From assembly GCA_018266055.1 (NCBI GenBank), contig JAFDYT010000001.1, positions 349,301 through 413,300 on the forward strand: a DNA stretch of 64,000 bases, in the 5' to 3' direction. Every line of letters starts with the position of its first letter. Position 1 is the first letter of the stretch. Below the pieces are notes generated by a model that searched no databases, was not told the origin of the DNA, and worked only from the letters and a program-made list of their open reading frames with translations. Source of the DNA: Bacteroidota bacterium. Lineage in GTDB: Bacteria > Bacteroidota > Bacteroidia > Cytophagales > Cyclobacteriaceae. Shown piece by piece: positions 45,132 to 54,198 of this stretch. Made by a program: the position numbers and the translations under genes.

Positions 45132-46157
45132 ATGCGCGAAGATTATTTAAAAGCGGATGGCGAAGGCCTTGACAGTGGCGACAAAGAGTTGGAAAAAGCG
45201 TTGCGTCCGCTTTCGTTCGATGACTTTTCCGGTCAGCAAAAAGTAACGGACAACATCAAAGTGTTTGTGCAGGCGGCGAAGCAACGCAACGAGTCGCTCG
45301 ATCACGTGTTGCTGCACGGCCCTCCTGGCTTGGGTAAAACTACGCTGTCGTTTATCATTGCCAACGAACTTGGCTCGAACATCAAAATTACTTCTGGCCC
45401 TGTGCTTGATAAACCGAGCGACCTGGCAGGATTGCTTACTAACCTTGAGACTAACGACGTTTTGTTCATCGATGAGATTCACCGACTCAATCCGATTGTA
45501 GAAGAATATTTGTATTCGGCGATGGAAGATTACCGCATCGACATCATGCTCGACAGCGGACCGAATGCGCGGTCGGTGCAAATCAGTCTTAATCCTTTTA
45601 CACTCATCGGCGCTACCACACGTGCGGGGTTGCTCACGTCGCCCTTGCGCGCGCGCTTCGGCATCAACGCGCGACTAGAATATTATGACTCAACGTTGCT
45701 CACGAAAATTGTGAAACGTTCGTCGGATATTCTTAACACGCCTATCGACGAAGATGCAGCTTTTGAAATTGCGCGTCGCAGCCGCGGCACGCCGCGTATT
45801 GCCAACAACTTGTTGAAACGCACGCGCGACTTTGCGCAAATAAAAGGCAACGGCACCATCACCAAACCGATCGCGCAGATCGCGCTGAAAGCATTGGATG
45901 TAGATGAAAATGGACTCGATGATATGGACAATCGCATCCTTAGCGCGATCATCGAAAAATTCAAAGGCGGCCCGGTAGGTCTTACTACTATTGCCACGGC
46001 AGTGGGCGAAGAAGCAGAAACGATTGAAGAAGTGTACGAACCTTTCCTGATTCAAGAGGGCTACATCAAGCGCACGTCGCGCGGACGCGAAGCGGCTGAC
46101 CTGGCCTACAAGCATTTGAAAATTCCACGCCCACGCACGCAGGGATTGTTTGATTGA
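45132..46157 (+). CDS. ruvB: Holliday junction branch migration helicase RuvB
   Basis: Hexameric AAA+ motor that drives branch migration with RuvA. The 341 residues have [18 protein letters not shown], Walker [13 protein letters not shown] (about 60-71), Walker [12 protein letters not shown], sensor [19 protein letters not shown], the arginine-finger region and the C-terminal winged helix ([18 protein letters not shown]). ruvA and ruvC are not in the window. The nucleotidyltransferase gene begins 28 bases after the ruvB stop. Confidence 0.98.
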   Translation: MREDYLKADGEGLDSGDKELEKALRPLSFDDFSGQQKVTDNIKVFVQAAKQRNESLDHVLLHGPPGLGKTTLSFIIANELGSNIKITSGPVLDKPSDLAGLLTNLETNDVLFIDEIHRLNPIVEEYLYSAMEDYRIDIMLDSGPNARSVQISLNPFTLIGATTRAGLLTSPLRARFGINARLEYYDSTLLTKIVKRSSDILNTPIDEDAAFEIARRSRGTPRIANNLLKRTRDFAQIKGNGTITKPIAQIALKALDVDENGLDDMDNRILSAIIEKFKGGPVGLTTIATAVGEEAETIEEVYEPFLIQEGYIKRTSRGREAADLAYKHLKIPRPRTQGLFD

Positions 46158-46185
46158 TCGACTTAATTATTACCTATCTTCGGTT

Positions 46186-46776
46186 ATGCCAACACCGGAA
46201 AAAGAATATCAGCAGCGGATAGAGCTTTTTTCTAAAGTGAATGAGTTGGCGGTTTCATTCAACAACGCGAACCCAACTTCGTCGCCTATGGCAGCCATCG
46301 ATTTTCGCGACAGCGAAGTATTCCAGTTTTTTAGCGACCTGGAGAAGAAGGATGTAAAATACCTTCTTGTCGGAGGATTCGCGATGGCCTTTCATGGCTA
46401 TGTGCGAGCGACCAGTGATCTGGATCTGTGGATTAAAGATGACGCGGAAAATATTCAGAAGCTCAAACAGATTTTTTCTGAACATGGTGTTGCGGGAATT
46501 GAAAAAACAAAGTCGTTGCAACTCGTTGCCGGGTTTACTCAATTCAAAGTGGGCGACTCCGGTTTTGTGGTTGACCCGATGACCAGCCTTAAGGCATTCA
46601 GTGCTTTCGATTTTGATCAGTGCTATGCGCGAGCCACAGCCGGAGAATTCAAAGGCGTTCATTTTAAAGTCATTCATGCGAACGACTTGCTCAAGGAAAA
46701 AGAAGCGACGAATAGACCGAAAGATCAGGCTGACATCCTTCATTTGAAGGAGTTGAAGGGCAATCAACAGAAATAA
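46186..46776 (+). CDS. Nucleotidyltransferase-fold protein (AbiEii/MNT-like)
   Basis: A 196-residue protein of the polymerase-beta nucleotidyltransferase superfamily. KYLLVGGFAMAFHGYVRAT and SDLDLWIKDD give the Gly-Gly helix turn and the Asp-x-Asp metal pair. A third acidic residue may lie in FVVDPM. The C-terminal RPKDQADILHLKEL is typical of small nucleotidyltransferases found in toxin-antitoxin and abortive-infection modules. No HEPN or AbiEi-like partner is visible, since ruvB precedes and a peptidase follows, so a TA role is not supported. The chosen start is ATG 46186; the frame opens at a TTG at 46150. Confidence 0.8.
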   Translation: MPTPEKEYQQRIELFSKVNELAVSFNNANPTSSPMAAIDFRDSEVFQFFSDLEKKDVKYLLVGGFAMAFHGYVRATSDLDLWIKDDAENIQKLKQIFSEHGVAGIEKTKSLQLVAGFTQFKVGDSGFVVDPMTSLKAFSAFDFDQCYARATAGEFKGVHFKVIHANDLLKEKEATNRPKDQADILHLKELKGNQQK

Positions 46777-46784
46777 AATCCATT

Positions 46785-46817
46785 CTCGTTAAAAGTCAGC
46801 ATTGACTTTTAGATGAG
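46785..46817 (+). terminator. Hairpin after the nucleotidyltransferase gene
   Basis: TAAAAGTCA / TGACTTTTA (46790-46798 and 46803-46811) around GCAT, with an outer CTC/GAG pair, lies 8 bases after the stop. The T-tract is within the stem and no run follows, so it may be a weak terminator. Confidence 0.5.
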
Positions 46818-46871
46818 CGGTATCCTTTTTCAGGTTCGCTTCTGTACCTTCGAATTCCTAAATAAAATCCC

Positions 46872-48440
46872 ATGAAAAAAATTTGTACTCTTGGCTTCGG
46901 CCTGGCCATTGCTATAGCTTCGCTGGCGCAAGAACCAGTGGATACTGCAGTCGTAAGGAAAATTAAAGACGAAGGCTTCAAACGCTCCAAGCTCATGGCC
47001 AACTTGAGCCTGCTTACCGACGTGTATGGTCCGCGTCTGACCAACTCACCGAATCACAAAAAGGCTGCCGACTATGCCAAGGCTACGCTCGAGTCGTATG
47101 GATTGCAAAATGTGCATATCGATTATTGGGGTGACGAGTTTGGACGTGGATGGCAATTGAAAAAATTTAGCCTCCAAACTATTGAGCCAGGAAATACTCC
47201 GCTAATCTCTTACCCAAAAGCGTGGACGCCGGGAATAAAAGGTACTGTTACTGCCGATGCGGTTTACCTGGAAGTAAAGACAGCCGACGATCTCGCGAAA
47301 TACAAAGGAAAATTAAAAGACAAAATAGTGTTGTTCAGCGCCACCGTTGCCGTGAAGCCTGGCTTCGTGGCGGATGCCTCGCGTCTTCACGACTCCACGC
47401 TTTTGCAAATGGCCAACGCAGGGTTGCCTGAGCAAGGACGCGGCGGATTTAACATGAACCGCGATGCGCAGAAACTGAATTTTTTGAAGTGGGATTTTTG
47501 TATGAAAGAAGGAGCGGTGGCTGTGCTTGAAGCAAGCCCTGCGTCTCGCCTGGAAGACGGAACGCTCTCAGTGAGTGCGGCGACAGTTCCTTATCCTCCG
47601 GAAACTCCGCGCGACAAACGCGTGGGTGCTCAAAGTCCCTCTGTGCCGAAAATTCTGCCGCAGATTGTCGTGGCCGATGAGCATTACAACCGCATGATTC
47701 GTCAAATTCAAAATGGAGTAAATGTAAAATTGGAGCTGACGCTGGAAACGGAGTTTACTCCTGCCGGCCCCGGCTTCAATGTAGTAGGAGAAATTCCGGG
47801 CACTGATTTGAAGGACGAAGTGGTAATGATCGGCGCTCACCTTGACTCGTGGCACAGCGGCACCGGCGCTACCGATAATGCCGCAGGCTCTGCGGTGATG
47901 ATGGAAGCGATGCGCATCATCAAAACGATTGGCACACCTCGTCGCACGATTCGCATCGGGCTGTGGGGTGGCGAGGAGCAAGGATTGATTGGCTCGCGAT
48001 CATACGTAAAAAGAATTTTAGGTGAGCGTTTGGATAAAACCCAACCGTACGATTCAATCGCATTAAAACCCGAAGCCAAAAAATTCTCAGTTTATTTTAA
48101 CATGGACAATGGCACTGGCAAATACCGTGGTGTGTACATGCAAGGCAACGAAAACGTACGGCCAATATTCAGAGCGTGGCTGAAGCCATTTGAGAAAATG
48201 GGAGCTTCTACACTCACACTTCAAAACACCGGCGGAACCGACCATTTAGCATTTGATATGATCGGGCTTCCCGGTTTTCAATTTATTCAAGATCCTATTG
48301 AATATGGAAACCGCACACATCACACCAACATGGACGTGTATGACAAAACCATTGAAGCAGATCTGAAGCACAATGCTGTAATCACCGCGGCATTTGCATG
48401 GCTCGCCGCTAACCGCGAAGGGCTGCTCCCCCGGAAGTAA
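46872..48440 (+). CDS. Exported M28 peptidase, carboxypeptidase Q-like
   Basis: A 522-residue secreted zinc exopeptidase. The signal peptide is MKKICTLGFGLAIAIASLA, before QEPVD. A protease-associated-type insertion occupies about 115-290. The M28 zinc site is intact: IGAHLDSWHSGTGATDNAAG (His, Asp), GLWGGEEQGLIGSRSYV (Glu-Glu), VYFNMDNGTG (Asp) and NRTHHTNMDVYDK (His). The motif order matches the plasma glutamate carboxypeptidase/carboxypeptidase Q group. It is separate from, and clearly different to, the M28 protein at 19894. A terminator follows 18 bases after the stop. Confidence 0.93.
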   Translation: MKKICTLGFGLAIAIASLAQEPVDTAVVRKIKDEGFKRSKLMANLSLLTDVYGPRLTNSPNHKKAADYAKATLESYGLQNVHIDYWGDEFGRGWQLKKFSLQTIEPGNTPLISYPKAWTPGIKGTVTADAVYLEVKTADDLAKYKGKLKDKIVLFSATVAVKPGFVADASRLHDSTLLQMANAGLPEQGRGGFNMNRDAQKLNFLKWDFCMKEGAVAVLEASPASRLEDGTLSVSAATVPYPPETPRDKRVGAQSPSVPKILPQIVVADEHYNRMIRQIQNGVNVKLELTLETEFTPAGPGFNVVGEIPGTDLKDEVVMIGAHLDSWHSGTGATDNAAGSAVMMEAMRIIKTIGTPRRTIRIGLWGGEEQGLIGSRSYVKRILGERLDKTQPYDSIALKPEAKKFSVYFNMDNGTGKYRGVYMQGNENVRPIFRAWLKPFEKMGASTLTLQNTGGTDHLAFDMIGLPGFQFIQDPIEYGNRTHHTNMDVYDKTIEADLKHNAVITAAFAWLAANREGLLPRK

Positions 48441-48458
48441 TCCCCAGTTTATAACATG

Positions 48459-48483
48459 AAGCCCGGCCTTGGTCGGGCTTTTT
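48459..48483 (+). terminator. Terminator after the M28 peptidase
   Basis: AAGCCCG / CGGGCTT (48459-48465 and 48474-48480) with an 8-base loop is followed by TTT. Confidence 0.85.
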
Positions 48484-48595
48484 ATTGCCGCTTGAAACAG
48501 CCATAGACTTCTTATCCGAAAAATGAAAGAAGCTCCAGCCCACGCGATGGTTTAAAGCGCATCTTATTTTAACTTGCTGATTATAAATTCTTACT

Positions 48596-51500
48596 ATGAA
48601 TACGAATCGTTTAGTCTTTTTCTTTTTACTCCTGTTGGCGGGAGCGAACACGTTCGCTCAAAAGCTCGACATGGAGAAATTCAAAGGCATGAAGCCGCGC
48701 AGCATTGGCCCGGCGGGCATGAGTGGTCGCATCACGGCCATCGATGTGGTAAATACAAATACCGATGTGATGTACGCAGGCTCAGCATCAGGCGGCTTGT
48801 GGAAAACAACAAGTGCAGGTATCAGTTGGGAGCCCATCTTCGACAAAGAAGCAGTGCTGTCTATCGGTGCGGTAGCCATTCAACAAGATAACCCTTCGGT
48901 GATCTGGGTGGGCACAGGCGAAGGCAATCCGCGCAATAGCTTGAACGGCGGCTACGGCGTGTACAAATCCCTGGACGGTGGAAAGAACTGGAAACTGATG
49001 GGACTGGAGAAGACGCGAAACATTCATAAAATAATTATCGATCCTAAAAATCCGAACACGGTGTATGCAGCAGCCATAGGCTCACCGTGGGGCGAACATC
49101 CCGAGCGCGGTGTTTTCAAAACTACAGACGGTGGCGCGACCTGGAATAAAATATTGTTCGTGGATGACAAAACCGGTTGTGCCGAATTAGTGATGGACCC
49201 TACGAATCCCAACAAGTTAATTGCAGGCATGTGGCAGCATCGTCGCTGGCCGTGGACATTCAAATCTGGCGGACCTGGATCGGGATTGCACATCACCTTT
49301 GATGGCGGCGCGACCTGGAAAAAACTTACTGACAAAGACGGCTTGCCCGAAGGCGAACTCGGCCGAATTGGTGTTGCCATTGCGGCAAGCAAACCCGATG
49401 TGATCTATGCGTTGATTGAAAATAAGAAGAACGCGTTGTATAAATCGACTGACGGAGGTTTCAAATGGCAAATGGTCAATGACAGGATGAACGAAATCGG
49501 CGATCGCCCATTTTACTATTCAGAAATTCATGCTGACCCGCTCAATGAAAACAGACTGTACACGGTGTATTCAGAAGTGAACGTGAGCATTGATGGAGGA
49601 AAATCCTTTCAAAAACTTTTGCCTTACTCTGGCGTTCACCCCGATCATCACGCCTGGTACATCAACCCCATTGATCCTTCGTTCATGGTGGATGGCAACG
49701 ACGGCGGCTTGAACATCACACACGACTACGGAAAGTCGTGGAGGTTTGCCGAAAATATTCCGGTAGGTCAATTCTATCATGTGAATGTGGACATGGATTA
49801 TCCTTACAATGTGTACGGTGGTTTGCAGGACAATGGCTCATGGGTGGGCCCGGCGTATGTGTGGAAAGAAGACGGCATCCGCAACAGCTATTGGCAGCCC
49901 GTGATGTTTGGCGATGGCTTCGATGTGGCGCCGGACCCTGACGATAACCGTTTTGGTTACGCGATGTCACAAGGAGGTTTTCTGGGAAGATTTGATCGCA
50001 AAACCGGATTCACTAAAATCATTCGGCCTACACATCCGGATCCTAAAATGCAATTGCGATTCAACTGGAACTCGGCTCTGGCGCAAGATCCGTTCGACAA
50101 CAACACCATTTATTACGGAAGCCAGTTTGTACATAAGTCGGGCGACAAAGGAACTACCTGGGAAATAATTTCCGGCGATTTGACGACCAACGATCCTGAA
50201 AAACAAAAGCAACACGAGAGCGGTGGCTTGACAATGGATGCCACCGGCGCCGAAAACCATTGTACGATTCTTACCATCGCGCCAAGCAAAAAGGAAAAAG
50301 GTCTGCTGTGGATTGGCACCGACGACGGACAAGTGCAACTCAGTCGCGATGGAGGAAAAACGTGGACGAACTTGACTCCGAAGATTACAGGCATGCCTAA
50401 AGGGGCGTGGATTCCGCAGATCACAGCGTCGAGTTACAATGCAGGCGAAGTGTTTGTGGTGGTGAATAATTATCGCCAGTTTGATTTTGCGCCGTACCTG
50501 TTTCACTCCAAAGATTATGGCCAAACATGGGAAAGCCTGGTGACTGGCGCACAGGTAGGCAACAGCAATTATACACTGTCGTTTGCGCAAGATCCGGTAG
50601 AACCGAAACTGATTTTTCTGGGAACAGAAAATGGTTTGTTTGTAAGTGTGGATGAGGCGAAGACGTACACGAAATGGACCAATGAATTTCCAGCCGGTGT
50701 GTCCACCATGGATTTGGTGATTCATCCACGCGAATACGATCTTGTGATTGGTACTTTCGGACGGGCGATTTATGTGCTTGACGATATTCGCCCGTTGCGT
50801 GAGATGGCCAAAGAAGGTGTGCAAGTGTTGAGCCAAACTGTTCATTTGTTTGAGCCGCCCGATGGCTACGAAGCGGTGTATCAGGATCCGGCCGGAATTC
50901 TATTTCCAGGCAACGCGATGTTCATCGGTGAGAACCGTGCGAATGGAGCTTTGCTTACCTACGTGATCAACAAACCGGAAGAGAAAAAGGAAGAAGCAAA
51001 ACCGGACGATAAAAAAGTTGACACCAAGAAAAAAGTAAAAGAAGAGCCGAAGAAAGAGACGCAGCCTGTAACGGCAGAGAAGAAGGACGAGAAGCCAAAG
51101 CAAAAGTACGATTCGCTTACGCTGGAAGTATTCAATGCCAAAGGCGAAAAAATTCGTACCATCAAACGCAAAGCGCCGGACGATAATGGCGTGAACCGCA
51201 TGACATGGTCGATGAACGAAAAAGGAGCAAGGAATCCGTCGCGCGAAAAAACAAAAGCAGGCGCTGCCGAGCCGGGCGGACCACAAGTATTGCCTGGAGT
51301 TTACAAACTTCGCCTTACGTTTGGCGGACAGAAAGATTCGGCGACAATTACCGTAAAGAATGACCCGCGCTACCCCAATAGCGATGCAGTGGTTGCTTCG
51401 CGTTATACATTGCTGAAGCGATTGGAAGATATGACGGCGGTGGCAACAGCAGCCATGGATCGCCTGATTGAATCGAAGGAGATAGCCGATGAGTTTGAAA

Positions 51501-51862
51501 ACAAAATGAAAGACTTAAAGCGCGACGACCTGAAGGACGCGAAAGACAAAACAAAAGCCATCACCGATTCGCTTACGAACATCATGGATTTCATTCTTGG
51601 CAAGGTAGATAAGCGCCAGGGAATTGTTCGCCATCGCGATCCAACGCCGGTGTCGTACATCCAAACGGCCTCGTTCTACATCGGATCTTCGAAAGACCCG
51701 ATCAGTGCTACCGATGAACGTGTTTTCAAGCAAGCCGAAATTCAACTTGACAAGATTAAAGACAGAGTGAATAAATTTTTTGAAAAAACCTGGCCTGATT
51801 ACAAGGCGGCTATGGACAAAGTATCTATCTCGCCATTCAAAAGCTATCAGCCGTTGAAATAA
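48596..51862 (+). CDS. Large exported BNR/VPS10-type beta-propeller protein
   Basis: A 1088-residue exported protein (signal MNTNRLVFFFLLLLAGANTFA, before QKLDM). Residues about 30-740 form sortilin-like propellers with many BNR (Asp-box) repeats: KSLDGGKNWK, KTTDGGATWNK, ITFDGGATWKK, KSTDGGFKWQ, SIDGGKSFQK, LSRDGGKTWTN and HSKDYGQTWES. A Lys/Glu-rich low-complexity spacer follows at about 794-840, then a beta domain (KGEKIRTIKRKAPDDNGVNRM) and a helical C-terminal part. Databases often name such proteins glycosyl hydrolases, but no catalytic residues of a sialidase can be assigned. The role is unknown; binding or scaffolding at the cell surface or periplasm is plausible. Confidence 0.88.
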   Translation: MNTNRLVFFFLLLLAGANTFAQKLDMEKFKGMKPRSIGPAGMSGRITAIDVVNTNTDVMYAGSASGGLWKTTSAGISWEPIFDKEAVLSIGAVAIQQDNPSVIWVGTGEGNPRNSLNGGYGVYKSLDGGKNWKLMGLEKTRNIHKIIIDPKNPNTVYAAAIGSPWGEHPERGVFKTTDGGATWNKILFVDDKTGCAELVMDPTNPNKLIAGMWQHRRWPWTFKSGGPGSGLHITFDGGATWKKLTDKDGLPEGELGRIGVAIAASKPDVIYALIENKKNALYKSTDGGFKWQMVNDRMNEIGDRPFYYSEIHADPLNENRLYTVYSEVNVSIDGGKSFQKLLPYSGVHPDHHAWYINPIDPSFMVDGNDGGLNITHDYGKSWRFAENIPVGQFYHVNVDMDYPYNVYGGLQDNGSWVGPAYVWKEDGIRNSYWQPVMFGDGFDVAPDPDDNRFGYAMSQGGFLGRFDRKTGFTKIIRPTHPDPKMQLRFNWNSALAQDPFDNNTIYYGSQFVHKSGDKGTTWEIISGDLTTNDPEKQKQHESGGLTMDATGAENHCTILTIAPSKKEKGLLWIGTDDGQVQLSRDGGKTWTNLTPKITGMPKGAWIPQITASSYNAGEVFVVVNNYRQFDFAPYLFHSKDYGQTWESLVTGAQVGNSNYTLSFAQDPVEPKLIFLGTENGLFVSVDEAKTYTKWTNEFPAGVSTMDLVIHPREYDLVIGTFGRAIYVLDDIRPLREMAKEGVQVLSQTVHLFEPPDGYEAVYQDPAGILFPGNAMFIGENRANGALLTYVINKPEEKKEEAKPDDKKVDTKKKVKEEPKKETQPVTAEKKDEKPKQKYDSLTLEVFNAKGEKIRTIKRKAPDDNGVNRMTWSMNEKGARNPSREKTKAGAAEPGGPQVLPGVYKLRLTFGGQKDSATITVKNDPRYPNSDAVVASRYTLLKRLEDMTAVATAAMDRLIESKEIADEFENKMKDLKRDDLKDAKDKTKAITDSLTNIMDFILGKVDKRQGIVRHRDPTPVSYIQTASFYIGSSKDPISATDERVFKQAEIQLDKIKDRVNKFFEKTWPDYKAAMDKVSISPFKSYQPLK

Positions 51863-51880
51863 GAATTTGTTTCTGAGATT

Positions 51881-51911
51881 AAGCGTCAGGATCCTTTGGG
51901 TTCTGACGCTT
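51881..51911. terminator. Bidirectional terminator overlapping the UPF0104 stop
   Basis: AAGCGTCAG (51881-51889) pairs with CTGACGCTT (51903-51911), followed by TTCTTTTTT on the + strand. It lies over the last codons of the convergent membrane-protein gene. Confidence 0.8.
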
Positions 51912-52896
51912 TTCTTTTTTTACCAACGATCAGACTGGTGACGATAAAACTCAGCACACCAACCACAATCATCAGGAGCGTTTGCCACGCGTGAAAGATG
52001 AAAACAAACGCAACAGCATCTGCTTTCGGAAGATTGTAAAGCATGGTGAGTCCGAGCGGAACCAACACGTGATAGGAGCCCGTGCCTCCGGGAAGTGGAG
52101 CGGCCATCGCAATCGAGCCGATGGCAAACAGTGTAACCACGGCGCTGAATCCAAGATGATTGGTTTCCGGAAAAGCCATCAGCACCAGGTAGCTCATCAA
52201 AAAATAAAGGCACCAGATACCGAGCGAATACACCACAAAAAGAAACTTGTTCTTCAACCGGAACACAGAAAGTAATCCCTCTTTAAAGCCGTGAATGATT
52301 TTTAAAATCTTTTCATTCTTTCGTAAGAAATAGATAGCGACTAAAAACGCCAGGCCCAATACGGCGCCAATCCAAACCCACACGGGGATAGAAGTTTTTT
52401 CGCCCGACGAAAACGTAAGCGAATCAAGAAAGACCTTTAGTTTAGACCATTCCAGGTAAAACGACGCAGCAATCAGCAGAAGCAAGCACAGTACATCGGC
52501 GAGGCGCTCCGTGACTACTGTGCCAAACGAAATTTCAGGCGGCGTTTTTTCTAACTGATAAAGATTGTAACAACGTGATATCTCGCCACCGCGTGGCACC
52601 GCAAGATTAACGAGGTAGCCCGTCATCAGTGAAAGAAAACTATTGAAAAGACCAACGTGGTTTCCCGTGGGTTGCAGCAGCATTTGCCAGCGCATGGCGC
52701 GCAACAAATGACTGAAAACTGCGAACAACGCCATCAGCCACAAATAAAATTTATCCGACCGCTGCCAGGCTTGCCATAGAAAATCAATTTTGTTTTCGCC
52801 CGCCACATTCAATCCGCGAAGCGAAAGCCACAACAAAAGAATAGTGATGGCTATGGTAATCGCAAAGCGAAGAATTTTTTTGAGGTAAGCTGGCAT
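51886..52896 (-). CDS. Lysylphosphatidylglycerol synthase-type flippase-domain membrane protein (UPF0104)
   Basis: A 336-residue integral membrane protein with about eight hydrophobic segments. The family pattern is present: LRAMRWQMLLQP, LMTGYLVNLAVPRGGEISRCY, VVTERLADVLCLLLL, APLPGGTGSYHVLVPLG. It corresponds to the N-terminal flippase half of MprF-like proteins without a synthase domain. Its stop is embedded in a bidirectional terminator. Its first base overlaps the last base of panD, so panC-panD-UPF0104 is one operon. Substrate and direction of lipid movement are unknown. Confidence 0.88.
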   Translation of the reverse strand: MPAYLKKILRFAITIAITILLLWLSLRGLNVAGENKIDFLWQAWQRSDKFYLWLMALFAVFSHLLRAMRWQMLLQPTGNHVGLFNSFLSLMTGYLVNLAVPRGGEISRCYNLYQLEKTPPEISFGTVVTERLADVLCLLLLIAASFYLEWSKLKVFLDSLTFSSGEKTSIPVWVWIGAVLGLAFLVAIYFLRKNEKILKIIHGFKEGLLSVFRLKNKFLFVVYSLGIWCLYFLMSYLVLMAFPETNHLGFSAVVTLFAIGSIAMAAPLPGGTGSYHVLVPLGLTMLYNLPKADAVAFVFIFHAWQTLLMIVVGVLSFIVTSLIVGKKRKASEPKGS

Positions 52897-53243
52897 CAGG
52901 AAAGTCGGTTGTCCTCAGTGGGGAAGATGATGGTTGGTTTGAATTTTTTCGCTTCTTCAAATTCCATGGAAGCGTAGGAAATGATAATGATAATGTCGCC
53001 AGCTTGTGCCTTGCGGGCTGCTGGCCCATTGATGCAAATGATTCCGCTGCCGCGTTTTCCTGTGATCACGTAGGTTTCAAGGCGCTCGCCGTTGTTCACA
53101 TTCACCACCTGTACTTTCTCCCCTTCAATCAGGTTAGCGGCATCCATCAGATCTTCGTCGATGGTAATGCTGCCCACGTAATGCAATTCAGCCTGTGTAA
53201 CTTTTACCCGATGTATTTTTGATTTTAAAACTTCAATTCTCAT
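52896..53243 (-). CDS. panD: Aspartate 1-decarboxylase proenzyme
   Basis: Makes beta-alanine from aspartate for pantothenate. The 115-residue proenzyme cleaves itself at Gly24-Ser25 (HYVGSITID), giving the pyruvoyl cofactor on Ser25. [34 protein letters not shown] and [11 protein letters not shown] are typical. It overlaps panC by four bases, so the two steps that meet at pantothenate are co-translated. Confidence 0.97.
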   Translation of the reverse strand: MRIEVLKSKIHRVKVTQAELHYVGSITIDEDLMDAANLIEGEKVQVVNVNNGERLETYVITGKRGSGIICINGPAARKAQAGDIIIIISYASMEFEEAKKFKPTIIFPTEDNRLS

Positions 53244-54079
53244 TCGCTCAATATAAGATTGTCGATCAATCGTATTTCACCCACAAAGCCCGCGATCAAT
53301 AATACGGTTTGGTCACTAACGTTTTCCGCAAGGGTTAAGTTATCGCCTTCTGCCAATTCGAAGTATTCCAGTTTCACACCTTCTATAGCCTCGCATTTTT
53401 TCTTCACCGCTTCTTTTACCGCCTGAACAGATTTCCCCTCTTTCAAAATACCTTTCGCGAGTTGCAAGGCTTCATAAAACACAATCGCCTTTTTTCTCTC
53501 GTCGGCATTGAGCCGCTGATTGCGCGACGACATGGCAAGACCATCGCTTTCGCGGAAGATAGGCATTCGCCTGAGCGTCACGTTGAAGTCCAATTCCTCG
53601 ACCAGTTTTTCAATGATCTTAAATTGCTGAAAATCCTTTTGCCCAAAATAGGCCACGGTGGGTTGCACAATGTGAAACAGTTTGGAAACCACTAATCCCA
53701 CACCGCTAAAATGCCCCGGCCGGAACTCGCCTTCCAGGATTTTATCAAGATGCCCGAAATCGAATTTCAACGTGGAAGGCCTGCGATACATTTCATTCAC
53801 CTCCGGTGCAAAGACCACGTCGCATCCGGCCGATTTAAGGGCTTCCAGATCGCGCTCCAGCGTGCGGGGATATTTGGCCAGATCGCCAGGGTTATTGAAT
53901 TGAGTGGGGTTTACAAAAATGGTGGCAACGGTAAGCTGGTTTTCGCGCTTAGAGGCTTCAATGAGCGACAAATGCCCCTCGTGCAAGGCTCCCATGGTGG
54001 GGACCAGACCAATGGATTCGGAGTTCCATTTATGCTTTAAAAAGGCCTTTAGCGGCTCAATTTCCTTAAAAATGTCCAT
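53240..54079 (-). CDS. panC: Pantoate-beta-alanine ligase (pantothenate synthetase)
   Basis: Joins pantoate and beta-alanine at the cost of ATP. The 279 residues have [19 protein letters not shown] (HIGH-like), [50 protein letters not shown] and the KMSKS-equivalent region [13 protein letters not shown]. It is first in panC-panD-UPF0104 and diverges from the GT5-like gene, an arrangement familiar in this phylum. A TATATTTG element lies just upstream. Confidence 0.97.
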   Translation of the reverse strand: MDIFKEIEPLKAFLKHKWNSESIGLVPTMGALHEGHLSLIEASKRENQLTVATIFVNPTQFNNPGDLAKYPRTLERDLEALKSAGCDVVFAPEVNEMYRRPSTLKFDFGHLDKILEGEFRPGHFSGVGLVVSKLFHIVQPTVAYFGQKDFQQFKIIEKLVEELDFNVTLRRMPIFRESDGLAMSSRNQRLNADERKKAIVFYEALQLAKGILKEGKSVQAVKEAVKKKCEAIEGVKLEYFELAEGDNLTLAENVSDQTVLLIAGFVGEIRLIDNLILSE

Positions 54080-54101
54080 CTCAAGCCTTTTAAAAAGGCC
54101 G

Positions 54102-54109
54102 CAAATATA
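54102..54109 (-). promoter_or_regulatory. -7 element TATATTTG before panC
   Basis: TATATTTG on the minus strand lies 22 bases upstream of the panC ATG. The leader also contains the short palindrome GCCTTTTAAAAAGGC at 54085-54099. Confidence 0.55.
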
Positions 54110-54129
54110 AGCGTTATGTTTTACCCCAA

Positions 54130-54161
54130 GTTGAATGGGGGGGTTATTTTTCGTACTTTTG
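54130..54161 (+). promoter_or_regulatory. Promoter of the GT5-like gene
   Basis: GTTG (54130-54133, near TTTG), a 20-base spacer and TACTTTTG (54154-54161) fit the -33/-7 consensus. It lies 37 bases before the ATG. Confidence 0.6.
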
Positions 54162-54198
54162 TAGTCCCGTTTCGTGACTTAATAAAATTCCAAGAGAT

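Noticed and set aside
46186-46776. Toxin-antitoxin or abortive-infection pair
   Set aside because: Only the nucleotidyltransferase is present; ruvB precedes and an M28 peptidase follows, with no partner in either gap.
50900-51286. Long open frame antisense to the BNR protein
   Set aside because: It mirrors the Lys/Glu-rich coding sequence, giving a Phe/Leu-rich shadow peptide; the + strand gene is clearly real.
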